A stretch of DNA of 49,523 nt from the NCBI RefSeq assembly GCF_014205875.1, contig NZ_JACHEN010000022.1, positions 1 through 49,523 on the forward strand, given 5' to 3'. Below, piece by piece: positions 25,782 through 34,912 of this stretch. Made by a program: the position numbers and the translations under genes. How positions within the stretch are numbered: the stretch's first letter is position 1; the number at the start of each line of letters is the position of its first letter. The stretch comes from Anaerosolibacter carboniphilus. GTDB taxonomy: Bacteria; Bacillota; Clostridia; Peptostreptococcales; Thermotaleaceae. Under the pieces are notes generated by a model. It was not told where the DNA came from and searched no databases. It saw nothing but the letters and a program-made list of their open reading frames with translations.

Positions 25782-26716
25782 TTACACCAAAACCAATGAG
25801 ACTAGTGTTTGGAGAGATGCTTTGCGAGCTGGGCGAATTGTTTCCCCAGTTGGTTGTTCTGGACTGTGACGTATCCAGCAGCACGCAAACCAAGCTATAT
25901 GGACAAAAATACCCGGATAGATTTTTTAATTTCGGGATTGCAGAAGCCAATATGGTTAGTGCAGCTGCGGGTATGGCGACCTGTGGTTTGATACCTGTGA
26001 CATCCACGTTTGCATTTTTATTAACATTGAGGGCAGGAGATCCTGTCAGAAGTCTTGTTGCATATAACAATTTAAATGTAAAGCTGGCAGGAGGATATTC
26101 AGGTCTTTCAGATTTCGCAGATGGCGCCAGCCACCAATCGGTGCTGGATATGTCCATTATGCGTGCTATGCCGAATATGACAGTCCTTGTTCCTTCGGAT
26201 ATTGAAACGACCCGTGGCGCAGTAAGAGCAATGATTGAACACGACGGACCAGTCTACTTGAGACTCTCCCGTGACAATGTAGGTTCATTTCACGGTGGAA
26301 GTGAGACGTTTGAAATAGGAAAGGCAAAAGTGCTCCGTGATGGTAATGATGTTACATTGGCAGTGTGCGGAACTTTGCTTCCATTTGTTTTAGCGGCTGC
26401 CGACGCGTTAAGCAAAGCAGGAATCAGTGCTGCTGTAGTAGAGTTTCCTACAATAAAGCCATTCGACAGTGAAACACTGGTCACCTATGCGAAGAAGACA
26501 GGTGCCGTAGTGAGTGTGGAAGAGCACACAATTATTGGAGGCCTTGGAGGAGCGATCGCAGAATGCCTTTCAGAGAAATGCCCTACCAAACTTGAACGAG
26601 TGGGATTAAAGGATACTTTCGGTGAGAGTGGAGCCTACAGTGCATTGCTTGATAAGTATGGGCTTACAACACCGCATATCCTGAAAGCTGTAGAAAGAAT
26701 TTTAGAAACAAGATAA
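25778..26716 (+). CDS. Transketolase, C-terminal subunit
   Basis: 312 residues covering the pyrimidine-binding and C-terminal domains. Visible are NFGIAEANMVSAAAGMA with the Glu that activates thiamine diphosphate, GASHQSVLDMSIMRAMPNM with a substrate His, YLRLSRDN with the Arg used for phosphate or other anion at the far end of the substrate, and VVSVEEHTIIGGLG. It forms the active enzyme with the preceding subunit. Both substrate-end basic residues are kept, consistent with an anionic acceptor or donor. Confidence 0.94.
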   Translation: MITPKPMRLVFGEMLCELGELFPQLVVLDCDVSSSTQTKLYGQKYPDRFFNFGIAEANMVSAAAGMATCGLIPVTSTFAFLLTLRAGDPVRSLVAYNNLNVKLAGGYSGLSDFADGASHQSVLDMSIMRAMPNMTVLVPSDIETTRGAVRAMIEHDGPVYLRLSRDNVGSFHGGSETFEIGKAKVLRDGNDVTLAVCGTLLPFVLAAADALSKAGISAAVVEFPTIKPFDSETLVTYAKKTGAVVSVEEHTIIGGLGGAIAECLSEKCPTKLERVGLKDTFGESGAYSALLDKYGLTTPHILKAVERILETR

Positions 26717-26733
26717 AGTGGGGAGGATTATAT

Positions 26734-27645
26734 ATGAATGAATCAATGCATAAGTATATGAAGGTGGGACTTATCCATTTTATGGCCTTTCCGTCCACGA
26801 TGAAGGGTGAAGGTCCCATCGTTGAAACCATAAAAAGAATTGCTTGTGATGATTATTTCTCAGCCATTGAGTTAACCTGGATAAAAGATCCGCAAGTACG
26901 AAAAGAAGTGAAGAAGATTCTGACATCAAGTCATATGGCCGTGGGCTATGGCGCGCAGCCTAGATTGCTGACGACAGGTATGAATATCAATGATCTGAAT
27001 GAGGAAGGAAGAGCGAAAGCTGTAGCCTCCTTGAAGGAAGGAATTGATGAAGCTTATGAAATAGGCGCCAAAGGCTTGGCTTTTTTAAGTGGTAAATACC
27101 AGGAGGAGACCAAAGAGCAATCCTATCAGGCCTTACTGGCGTCTACCAAAGAGCTGTGTGCCTATGCCAAGTCTAAAGGTAATCTAAGGATCGTACTAGA
27201 AGTTTTTGATTATGATATTGATAAAAAAAGTCTAATTGGACCTGCACCATTGGCAAAACGATTTGCAGAAGATATGATGAAAGAGTATGATAATTTTGGG
27301 TTAATGGTAGATTTAAGTCACATTCCTATGATTTATGAAACATGTGAGGAATCGATACTACCGATCAAGGACTATCTGGTGCATGCCCATATGGGGAATA
27401 CCGTAATCAAGGACCCTAGCTTTGAAGCGTATGGTGATACCCATCCAAGGTTCGGATTCCCCAATGGAGAAAACGATGTGGAGGAATTGGTGGAGTTCTT
27501 AAAGGTATTGATGAATATTGGATTCTTAAATACAAAAAATCCTCCAATCGTAAGTTTTGAGGTAAAACCATGGGGAGATGAAGACCCAGAATTGGTTATC
27601 GCCAATGCAAAAAGGACTTTAAATGAAGCTTGGGCAAGACTTTAA
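26734..27645 (+). CDS. Second TIM-barrel sugar isomerase/epimerase
   Basis: 303 residues, xylose-isomerase-like barrel: Glu in LRIVLEVFDYD, Asp/His in LMVDLSHIPM, His in LVHAHMGNTV and Glu in IVSFEVKPWGDEDPE form the likely metal site. It is only distantly similar to the barrel at 24101 and has a long insertion with DTHPRFGFPNGENDVEE. It could act on a different intermediate, for instance as hydroxypyruvate/tartronate-semialdehyde isomerase feeding the dehydrogenase that follows. GGGGAGG precedes the ATG. Confidence 0.78.
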   Translation: MNESMHKYMKVGLIHFMAFPSTMKGEGPIVETIKRIACDDYFSAIELTWIKDPQVRKEVKKILTSSHMAVGYGAQPRLLTTGMNINDLNEEGRAKAVASLKEGIDEAYEIGAKGLAFLSGKYQEETKEQSYQALLASTKELCAYAKSKGNLRIVLEVFDYDIDKKSLIGPAPLAKRFAEDMMKEYDNFGLMVDLSHIPMIYETCEESILPIKDYLVHAHMGNTVIKDPSFEAYGDTHPRFGFPNGENDVEELVEFLKVLMNIGFLNTKNPPIVSFEVKPWGDEDPELVIANAKRTLNEAWARL

Positions 27646-27664
27646 TAGAAAGGAGATCATGAGG

Positions 27665-28624
27665 ATGAAAATTGTTGTTTTAGATGGATATACCTTGAAT
27701 CCAGGAGATATAAGCTGGAAAGAGCTGGAGAAGTTAGGTGAGCTTACGGTCTATGACAGGACGCCAGAAGAAAAAATTCTAGAAAGGATACAAGATGCGG
27801 AAATTGTATTCGTCAATAAGGTACCCCTTACAAAGGAAACCCTGAGAAAAGTGCCATCGGTAAAATTTATCGGGGTACTGGCCACCGGCTACAATATTGT
27901 AGATACGGATGCTGCCAGAGAATTGGGCATTCTTGTCTCAAACATTCCGACCTATGGGACGATGGCAGTGGCTCAATTTGTCTTCGCTTTATTGCTGGAA
28001 ATCTGCCACCATGTGGGGGTACACAGCGAAGAGGTTCGGAAAGGTGCATGGACAAATAATCCAGATTGGTGCTTCTGGAACTATCCGCTCATAGAATTGG
28101 CTGACAAAACCATGGGTATTATCGGATTTGGAAGAATTGGGCAAGCTACAGGAAAAATTGCCCAGGCATTAGGTATGAAAGTATTGGCGTATGATGAGCA
28201 TCCAAATAAAGCATTGGAAAGTGATACGTTAAAATATGTAACACTGGACGAATTGTTGGCAGAATCCGATGTGATCAGTTTACACTGTCCATTGTTTGAA
28301 AATACAAGAGGAATGATCAATAAGCATACCATTGCCAAAATGAAGGATGGCGTAATGATTATCAATACCTCCAGGGGGCCGTTGATTGTGGAGGAGGATC
28401 TGGCAGAAGCATTAAACAGCGGAAAAGTATATGCAGCCGCCGCCGATGTAGTATCCACAGAGCCTATCAAAATGAACAATCCATTGCTGGGTGCTAAAAA
28501 CTGCATCATCACCCCTCATATTGCCTGGGCGCCAAAGGAATCTAGGATACGGCTGATGGAAATTGCAGTAAACAATTTAAAGGCATTCTTAGAAGGAGCA
28601 CCTGTTAATATTGTGAATAAGTAG
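27665..28624 (+). CDS. D-2-hydroxyacid dehydrogenase (glycerate/glyoxylate reductase type)
   Basis: 319 residues. The NAD(P) motif is GIIGFGRIGQATG; catalytic residues are Arg in INTSRGPLI, Glu in VSTEPIKMNNPLL and His in ITPHIAWAPKESR. It resembles HprA-type glycerate dehydrogenases that reduce hydroxypyruvate to D-glycerate and often glyoxylate to glycolate. I chose ATG 27665, nine bases past AAAGGAG; ATG 27659 is closer and also possible. With the glycerate kinase next door, hydroxypyruvate to glycerate is the likely reaction. Confidence 0.9.
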   Translation: MKIVVLDGYTLNPGDISWKELEKLGELTVYDRTPEEKILERIQDAEIVFVNKVPLTKETLRKVPSVKFIGVLATGYNIVDTDAARELGILVSNIPTYGTMAVAQFVFALLLEICHHVGVHSEEVRKGAWTNNPDWCFWNYPLIELADKTMGIIGFGRIGQATGKIAQALGMKVLAYDEHPNKALESDTLKYVTLDELLAESDVISLHCPLFENTRGMINKHTIAKMKDGVMIINTSRGPLIVEEDLAEALNSGKVYAAAADVVSTEPIKMNNPLLGAKNCIITPHIAWAPKESRIRLMEIAVNNLKAFLEGAPVNIVNK

Positions 28625-28745
28625 CATGAATATGGGAGTTAGTGAAGAGGTTTTCGCTGGCTCCCTATTGGCATTTTCAAATATAGAAATAAAATGGGAA
28701 AGTATTTGTAAATTCGTTTCGTTAGCTTAAATGGGGGTGAAAAGT

Positions 28746-29888
28746 ATGAAAATTGTTATTGCACCAGACTCTTTTAAAGGGGCATTATCTTCCATAAAGA
28801 TAGCCAATGCCATGGAAGAAGGTATAAAAAGGACATTAGTAGATGTGGAGATCATAAAAGTACCAATGGCTGACGGAGGTGAGGGTACTGTAGAGGCTAT
28901 GGTTGAAGCTACGGGAGGCCGAATGGTATATACTGATGTAACAGGACCTTTGGGGGATACAGTTCATTCTTTTTATGGTATTCTCGGAGATGGAGAAACG
29001 GCAGTAATAGAAATGGCTGCTGCTTCTGGACTCCCCTTAGTTCCTATTGACCAAAGAAACCCTCTCTATACAACAACCTATGGAACAGGAGAGCTGATAA
29101 AGCATGCCATTGAGAATAAATGCACAAAGGTGATGATGGGGATTGGAGGCAGCGCCACAAATGATGGTGGCATGGGAATGGCACAGGCATTGGGCGTCAG
29201 ATTTTTTGACAAAGAAGGCAACAAATTGGCGCTTGGTGGAAAAGAGCTTGAGAAAATACAACAAATTGATATGTCAGGCATTCATCCCAATATAGCGGAT
29301 GTAGAAATAAAGGTTGCTTGTGATGTAACAAATCCGCTATGGGGGGAGAGGGGAGCCGCTTACGTCTTTGGACCCCAAAAAGGAGCCAACCCTGAAATCG
29401 TTGAAAGGCTTGATAAAGGACTAAAGCACCTTTCTTCTGTAATTCAAAAGGAATTAGGCAAGGAAATAGCAGATTTACCCGGTGCCGGTGCTGCCGGAGG
29501 TCTAGGCGGTGGATTAGTAGCTTTTCTGAATGCGAGATTAGAAAGTGGTGTTCAGATGGTGATAAGATCCAGCAAGCTTGAAGAGAAAATTAAAAACGCG
29601 GATCTCGTGATGACTGGTGAAGGTAAAACCGATGAGCAAACAGCCTTTGGGAAGGTTCCTTTTGGTGTGGCTCAGATCGCTAAGAAGTACAATGTACCAG
29701 TGGTTTGCCTTTCGGGAGCTTTGACGGAAGGCGCAGAGAAACTGTACGATCATGGAATCACAGCCCTTTTCAGCGCTGTGAATAAAGATATGAGTCTTAA
29801 AGAAGCCATGGATCATACCGATGAGCTGGTTAAAAATGCATCTGAGAATATCGTGCGTTTGTTTGTAGCAACAAATATAAAAAAATAA
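28746..29888 (+). CDS. Glycerate kinase (GlxK/GarK family)
   Basis: 380 residues, the usual length of type-1 glycerate kinases that make 2-phosphoglycerate from D-glycerate and ATP. Marker stretches: IAPDSFKGALSS at the start, PMADGGEGTVEAM, GIGGSATNDGGMGMAQALG, PGAGAAGGLGGG and MTGEGKTDEQTAFGK. Start is ATG 28746; ATG 28731 lies upstream of the GGGGGTGA ribosome site. The product enters lower glycolysis directly, which links the operon to pyruvate formation. The 121-base gap before it holds a weak hairpin (28634-28665). Confidence 0.93.
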   Translation: MKIVIAPDSFKGALSSIKIANAMEEGIKRTLVDVEIIKVPMADGGEGTVEAMVEATGGRMVYTDVTGPLGDTVHSFYGILGDGETAVIEMAAASGLPLVPIDQRNPLYTTTYGTGELIKHAIENKCTKVMMGIGGSATNDGGMGMAQALGVRFFDKEGNKLALGGKELEKIQQIDMSGIHPNIADVEIKVACDVTNPLWGERGAAYVFGPQKGANPEIVERLDKGLKHLSSVIQKELGKEIADLPGAGAAGGLGGGLVAFLNARLESGVQMVIRSSKLEEKIKNADLVMTGEGKTDEQTAFGKVPFGVAQIAKKYNVPVVCLSGALTEGAEKLYDHGITALFSAVNKDMSLKEAMDHTDELVKNASENIVRLFVATNIKK

Positions 29889-29929
29889 AGGATGTGTTTT
29901 GTAGAAGTAGTATGAAGAGGTGAATACCA

Positions 29930-30889
29930 TTGAAGAAAATAGCTGTTTTGACTAGCGGCGGAGATGCGCCGGGAATGAATGCGGCCATAAGGGCTGTAGT
30001 AAGAGCCGGCATTAACAGCAAGATCAAGGTAATGGGGATAGAGCGGGGATTTAGTGGGCTCATAAATGGCGAGATAAAAGAAATGAATCTATCCTCTGTA
30101 GGCGATATTATTCACAGAGGAGGAACCATCCTTAAGACAGCGAGATGTGAAGAATTCAAAACTGTCGATGGGAGAAATAAAGGACATAACGTATTGAAAG
30201 GATTTGGCATAGAGGGGCTTGTGGTTATTGGGGGAGATGGCTCTTTCCTTGGCGCGCAAAAGCTTTGCCATGAAGGTGTTCCGACCATAGGCATTCCAGG
30301 AACGATTGATAATGATATGCCATATACAGATTATACGATTGGTTTTGATACGGCGGTTAACACAGTGTTAGACGCTATCAATAAAATACGAGACACATGC
30401 ATGTCCCATGAGAAAGTGAGTATCATTGAGGTCATGGGAAGGCATTGTGGAGATATTGCTTTATATGCAGGCCTGGCTGGGGGTGCAGAAAATATTTTAA
30501 TACCTGAAGAAAAATCGGGTTTGAAAAAAATCTGTGAAAAGCTAATAAAAGGGAAAGCAAGGGGAAAATTATATCACATCATCGTTCTAGCTGAAGGAAT
30601 AGGAAATGCCAGTGAACTGCAAAAAGAAGTATTCGATAAAACGGGTATTGAAGCTAGAATTACCACTTTAGGGTATACGCAAAGAGGAGGGAATCCTACG
30701 GCTTCGGACAGAATATTAGCCAGTAGAATGGGTGCAAAAGCAGTAGAATTATTGTTGAATAAGCAATCAGGAAGAGCCATCGGTGTAAAAGGCAATCAAT
30801 TAATTCATCTTTCAATCGATGAAGCCCTCTCAGCGAAAAAGAAGTTTAATCGGGAATTATATGCATTATCTCAAGTGCTTTCCATTTAA
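29930..30889 (+). CDS. pfkA: 6-phosphofructokinase, ATP type
   Basis: 319 residues with [29 protein letters not shown], the catalytic TIDND within [25 protein letters not shown], and [11 protein letters not shown]. The Gly-Gly-Asp-Gly stretch is the ATP-dependent type. TTG start with AGAGGTGA upstream. As last gene of a catabolic operon it may be an extra copy that drains fructose-6-phosphate formed from transketolase products. Action on tagatose-6-phosphate or sedoheptulose-7-phosphate is also possible in this family. Confidence 0.92.
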   Translation: MKKIAVLTSGGDAPGMNAAIRAVVRAGINSKIKVMGIERGFSGLINGEIKEMNLSSVGDIIHRGGTILKTARCEEFKTVDGRNKGHNVLKGFGIEGLVVIGGDGSFLGAQKLCHEGVPTIGIPGTIDNDMPYTDYTIGFDTAVNTVLDAINKIRDTCMSHEKVSIIEVMGRHCGDIALYAGLAGGAENILIPEEKSGLKKICEKLIKGKARGKLYHIIVLAEGIGNASELQKEVFDKTGIEARITTLGYTQRGGNPTASDRILASRMGAKAVELLLNKQSGRAIGVKGNQLIHLSIDEALSAKKKFNRELYALSQVLSI

Positions 30890-30935
30890 GTAGAAGCAAT
30901 AGGACCAGGCTTGCCAAATTGACAGAAGCATTTAG

Positions 30936-31202
30936 AAAACTACGCTAATTCGTCAAGCCTACCTTCCTTTATCTTTCATAGTTATCATATGGGGACTAAA
31001 ATGGATGGGATATCCCGTAGGTTTTATGGCCCTTTTAGGTGCAATCAGTTTGATGGGGGTTGTTGTTAACAATGGGATTGTACTGCTGGATTATATTAAA
31101 CTTCTGGTTGAGGAATATGAGGATATGCAGAAAGCTATTGTTGAGGCTTTTGTATTTATCAATATTTATTCTTTATATAAACCAAATAGGATTAAGAACT
31201 GA
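30936..31202 (+). pseudogene. Remnant of an RND-family efflux transporter
   Basis: One open frame encodes PLSFIVIIWGLKWMGYPVGF and then MALLGAISLMGVVVNNGIVL and LDYI, unmistakably the transmembrane core of AcrB-like RND pumps with the GVVVNNxIVLLDYI stretch. Similarity ends near KAIVEA (about 31142). The rest of a protein of roughly 1,000 residues is absent on both sides, there is no proper start, and an in-frame stop lies just upstream at 30933. It is a decayed fragment, probably left by a deletion. Confidence 0.75.
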
Positions 31203-31288
31203 CGCATTTGTCAAAAAAATCTCATACCATTATTATAAGTCCCTGAGACCTACTTCGTTTAATATGAAAAAATTGCAGTCGAATACAT

Positions 31289-33205
31289 CTAAATATCCTC
31301 TCTAATGTCTAAACTAAACCAAAATGTCGACCCTTTCTGCAGCTGTGAAGTGAAATAGAGCTTAGAATCATGGGCTTCAATGAATGATTTGGCGATAAAT
31401 AGGCCTAGTCCATATCCTTTTTTATCATCATACTGCCCTGTGTAAAATATATCAAAAATTTTATCCATATCATCTGTAGCAATGCCGATACCTTCATCTA
31501 TGATCTTAAAGGTTATTTTGTTATTTTCTTGAATAATATGTACCTGGATCTTACTTCCCTCATGGGAAAACTTGACTGCATTATTTAATAGGTTATTCCA
31601 TACACGGCTAATTTTGATTGAGTCAATTAGGAGCATTCCCTCCTCACAAAGCAATAGACCTTCAAATTGTCTTTGAGAATCTTTTGCATATTGTTTTGCA
31701 GTTTCAAATAATTTTGATGCGAACTTTTTCATATCTACTTTCTCAGTGTAAAGCTTTGGAATATTCTGAGCTTCATATGCAGAATCAAGAATATCGCAAG
31801 TGATTCTTTCAATATCTTCCGCGCTGTTATAAATTCCTTCTAAAAATCTGCTTTTGACCTCGTCGCTGTCTATGATTCCCGAAAGAATACCTTTAGCATA
31901 CCCTTTGATCAATGTAATGGAAGTTTTCAGATCATGGGATAAGACAGAGATAAATTTTGCAGTTCTACCACTTGTTGCTTCGATGGTATATGATAACTCC
32001 TGTGAAGTTTTAATAAGCTGCTCGCTTTCATCATTAAATTGATGTACAGCAGAAGCAAGGTATTCCTTTAAATTCTTAAAAGACCTTGTCAAATTACCAA
32101 TCTCATCGTCAGGCTTAACATGATTCTCATGATGATCATGGACGAAATGTTCTTCAGGATCTTTAAAACCGTTTATAGAATCTGAAATCGATTTGGAAAT
32201 TAATAAACTACTACGGGCTGCATGATTAATATATCTTGTAATCGCAACAATAGGAATAGAGATTTTATCAGAAATATAGGTTCCAATAAATACGGCCAAT
32301 ATGGTTACAAGAATACCTATGACGATGACATAGATGAGCAGACTCAAGGATTTTTCTCGCAATTCCGATTCAGGTAATACAGCGGTGAGTACCCAGTTGT
32401 TGCTCTCTATGAGCTTATACATTTGTAGTTCTTTTGAACCATTGTTATTGAAAAAATGTTTTTTATTGATGGTACTTATAACTTTTGTTTGTCTATTCAA
32501 TCTAAATTCATCGGGAATATCATAATTTATGTTGGTTGCCTGTGTTGCAATAAGCTTTTCATTTGGATGAGACAAAATTAAGTTGTTTGAATCAATAATC
32601 ACATAATATCCTATTTTACCTAATTCAAAAGTCTTAATAAAGTTTGAAAGAAACTCAGCATAAATTGCAGTGCCAGCATAGGCAATTACTTGTTTGGCGT
32701 CATTTATGATAGGACTAACAGTAATGATGATTAAAGAACCATCAGATTTAGCAGTCAGTATGTCGCTTGTAACGGTTTTTTTGAAATCTTTTGCTTCTTG
32801 AAAGTATTTTCTGGTAGATAAATCTAAATCCATTGCGCTGGGCATCGTCGTTGCAACGATATGACCTTCCTTATTGATGATAAATAGATCCATATAATAA
32901 TTGCTCGAATTATTCTTCTCCTGCATCATTGCAGTGAGATGGTTATTTAAGGCGCGGACACTCATTTTATGATCTAAAAAACTTTTAACATTTAAATCTA
33001 ATGACAGTTTTTCTGTTTCTAATTGATTGATCTTTATGAGTAGATCGATGTTTTCTTGCGCTCTATCTAACTGGGATTCCATATATGCTTCTGCATCTTT
33101 ATTAATAATAGAGGCAGACTTATTGTAGATGATATAACTGATCAGAGTCAATAATAATATAATCATTGAGCAAATTGTTAAAGTAATTCTTCTCTTTAGA
33201 CTCAT
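31289..33205 (-). CDS. Sensor histidine kinase (dCache-HAMP-HisKA-HATPase)
   Basis: 638 residues from the ATG at 33205, which follows GGGTGA; GTG/ATG codons at 33214 and 33211 lie within or too near that site. Two membrane helices (about 10-30 and 285-308) enclose a dCache sensor with the family stretch STRKYFQEAKDF. Then come a HAMP segment, HisKA with SVLSHDLKTSITLIKGYAKG, and an ATPase with IDEGIGIATDDMDKIFD and KGYGLGLFIAKSF. It is likely the partner of the OmpR-type regulator at 34913 on the opposite strand; the two flank the YjiH-like membrane protein gene. Confidence 0.9.
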   Translation of the reverse strand: MSLKRRITLTICSMIILLLTLISYIIYNKSASIINKDAEAYMESQLDRAQENIDLLIKINQLETEKLSLDLNVKSFLDHKMSVRALNNHLTAMMQEKNNSSNYYMDLFIINKEGHIVATTMPSAMDLDLSTRKYFQEAKDFKKTVTSDILTAKSDGSLIIITVSPIINDAKQVIAYAGTAIYAEFLSNFIKTFELGKIGYYVIIDSNNLILSHPNEKLIATQATNINYDIPDEFRLNRQTKVISTINKKHFFNNNGSKELQMYKLIESNNWVLTAVLPESELREKSLSLLIYVIVIGILVTILAVFIGTYISDKISIPIVAITRYINHAARSSLLISKSISDSINGFKDPEEHFVHDHHENHVKPDDEIGNLTRSFKNLKEYLASAVHQFNDESEQLIKTSQELSYTIEATSGRTAKFISVLSHDLKTSITLIKGYAKGILSGIIDSDEVKSRFLEGIYNSAEDIERITCDILDSAYEAQNIPKLYTEKVDMKKFASKLFETAKQYAKDSQRQFEGLLLCEEGMLLIDSIKISRVWNNLLNNAVKFSHEGSKIQVHIIQENNKITFKIIDEGIGIATDDMDKIFDIFYTGQYDDKKGYGLGLFIAKSFIEAHDSKLYFTSQLQKGSTFWFSLDIREDI

Positions 33206-33230
33206 AGACATCACCCGACTTGTAAGATTT

Positions 33231-33282
33231 AAAAAGAGTCAATATCTATAATCGAAAAGTCATTATAGATATTGACTCTTTT
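33231..33282. terminator. Terminator between the YjiH-like gene and the kinase gene
   Basis: AAAAAGAGTCAATATCTATAAT and its mirror ATTATAGATATTGACTCTTTT form a stem of about 20 pairs with T-rich ends in both directions. It separates the two minus-strand genes into distinct transcripts. Confidence 0.8.
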
Positions 33283-33343
33283 ATTTTACCATAATGTAAA
33301 ATGAATAGTTTTAGTTCTTCAATGATTGTTTGATTGAAATTAC

Positions 33344-34666
33344 TTAGAAAATTAAGAATGCAATAGGTGTGGTTAAAATCAATGTTAGAATCGTTCTCTC
33401 GATCCAGATGATAATGATTTCTGTAAGGGTAATAGGTATCTCCGTTGACAGGATACATGGGATAGAAGCTGAGAAAAACAATATAGAAGATACAGAGACT
33501 ACAGCAATAATAAACTTTGTAATGATTGGCGCACTTGCTGCCAACAGTGCAGGTAGGAACATTTCAGCGACTTCTAACGCAGACGCCTTTGCTGCTAACA
33601 TAGGTTCAGGGATTCTTAATAATAATGTGAATGGGTAGAAGATATACCCTATGACATCAAATACTGGCGTATATTTTGCAAGTAATAAACCGAATAGACC
33701 TACGGAGAGTATTGTAGGCAGTATGCCCATCGCCATAATGAAACCATCTTTCAGATTATCTTTTATGTTTTTCAATAATGGAAGGGAATGGGATGTAGCT
33801 TTGAGACCTTCATAAAGGGCATTTTTAAAAATGTTTCCTTTCAATTCAGGTTCAGGGTCGCCAACTTCTGTGATATAGGCGTCACTTTTTTTTCTTAATG
33901 GATAAATGCGGACGGTAATTGCTGTAACGATAAAGGTAATAACTAGGGTAGACCAGAAATAAATATTCCAATAATCCATAATGCCAAGGGTTTTCGCAAC
34001 AATAACCATAAATGTTGCAGATACAGTAGAGAAACCAGTAGCAATAATAGCGGCTTCTTTAATTGTATACTTACCTTCTTTGAACACTCTATTGGTGATT
34101 AATAAACCAATGGAATAACTTCCAACAAAAGAAGCCACGGCATCTACAGCAGATCTACCAGGCGTTTTCCAGATAGGTCTCATTACTGGGCGTACCAAGA
34201 CACCGATAAATTCCAGCAATCCATATCCGACTAGGAATGATAAAAAGACGGAACCAATGGGTACAATCAACCCTACAGGAATAACGAGTTTATCAAACAG
34301 GAAAGGAATCATATCTGCTTCAAAGAGGAAGCTTGGGCCATATTGAAAGCAAGCCATAAATGCAACAATGATTCCTAAAAGTTTAAAAATAGAAAAAATA
34401 ACAGTTACTTTATCCTTATTCCATGTCTTTACAATAAAGGGGCGTATACCACCTAGAATGATGACAATAAGTGCAACAAAGGGAGCAGTACTGCCAAGCA
34501 GATTTCTAGTTGCTGTTACGAGATGATCCAGCAGGATCGTAGACTTTCCGCCGATACTGACAGGAATAAAGAACATAAAAATACCAATTGCACTAAAAAA
34601 TAATAGTTTTAGCAGATTTTCAGTTGTTTTAAATTCTGCTTGGGTTTGAACAGCATTTTTCTCCAT
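33344..34666 (-). CDS. YjiH/nucleoside-recognition (Gate) family membrane protein
   Basis: 440 residues with about ten membrane helices and the Gate-domain stretches GLLEFIGVLVRPVMRPIW and SYSIGLLITNRVFKEGKYT. AAGGAGGTAATC precedes the ATG. The family is presumed to transport an unknown small solute; no substrate has been firmly assigned that I know of. Its location between a dCache kinase and an OmpR-type regulator suggests that system controls it, with the outer sensor possibly detecting its substrate. The divergent regulator starts about 250 bases away. Confidence 0.78.
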   Translation of the reverse strand: MEKNAVQTQAEFKTTENLLKLLFFSAIGIFMFFIPVSIGGKSTILLDHLVTATRNLLGSTAPFVALIVIILGGIRPFIVKTWNKDKVTVIFSIFKLLGIIVAFMACFQYGPSFLFEADMIPFLFDKLVIPVGLIVPIGSVFLSFLVGYGLLEFIGVLVRPVMRPIWKTPGRSAVDAVASFVGSYSIGLLITNRVFKEGKYTIKEAAIIATGFSTVSATFMVIVAKTLGIMDYWNIYFWSTLVITFIVTAITVRIYPLRKKSDAYITEVGDPEPELKGNIFKNALYEGLKATSHSLPLLKNIKDNLKDGFIMAMGILPTILSVGLFGLLLAKYTPVFDVIGYIFYPFTLLLRIPEPMLAAKASALEVAEMFLPALLAASAPIITKFIIAVVSVSSILFFSASIPCILSTEIPITLTEIIIIWIERTILTLILTTPIAFLIF

Positions 34667-34912
34667 ATGATTACCTCCTTATATCGTATATGTTTATTGC
34701 AATCTTGTTTCAGTATAGCATCAACCGCATTATATATTTGAAAATTCACAATAGTTAAATAAAAATGTCACCAAACTGTCATAAATAATTTTTTGGGAAT
34801 TGAGTAAATGAAATATACGTATGATATGATAAAAAAAGATTGTAGGAAATCTATGATGAGAACTGCAAAGAAACTCGTTATCTTCTTGCATGAGGAGAAA
34901 GGAAGATTAGGG

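Noticed and set aside
19085..30889. Calling the operon a sulfoquinovose transketolase pathway
   Set aside because: The split transketolase and RpiB-like gene fit, but no sulfoquinovosidase, mutarotase, sulfoacetaldehyde enzyme or sulfonate exporter is seen, and glycerate genes point elsewhere.
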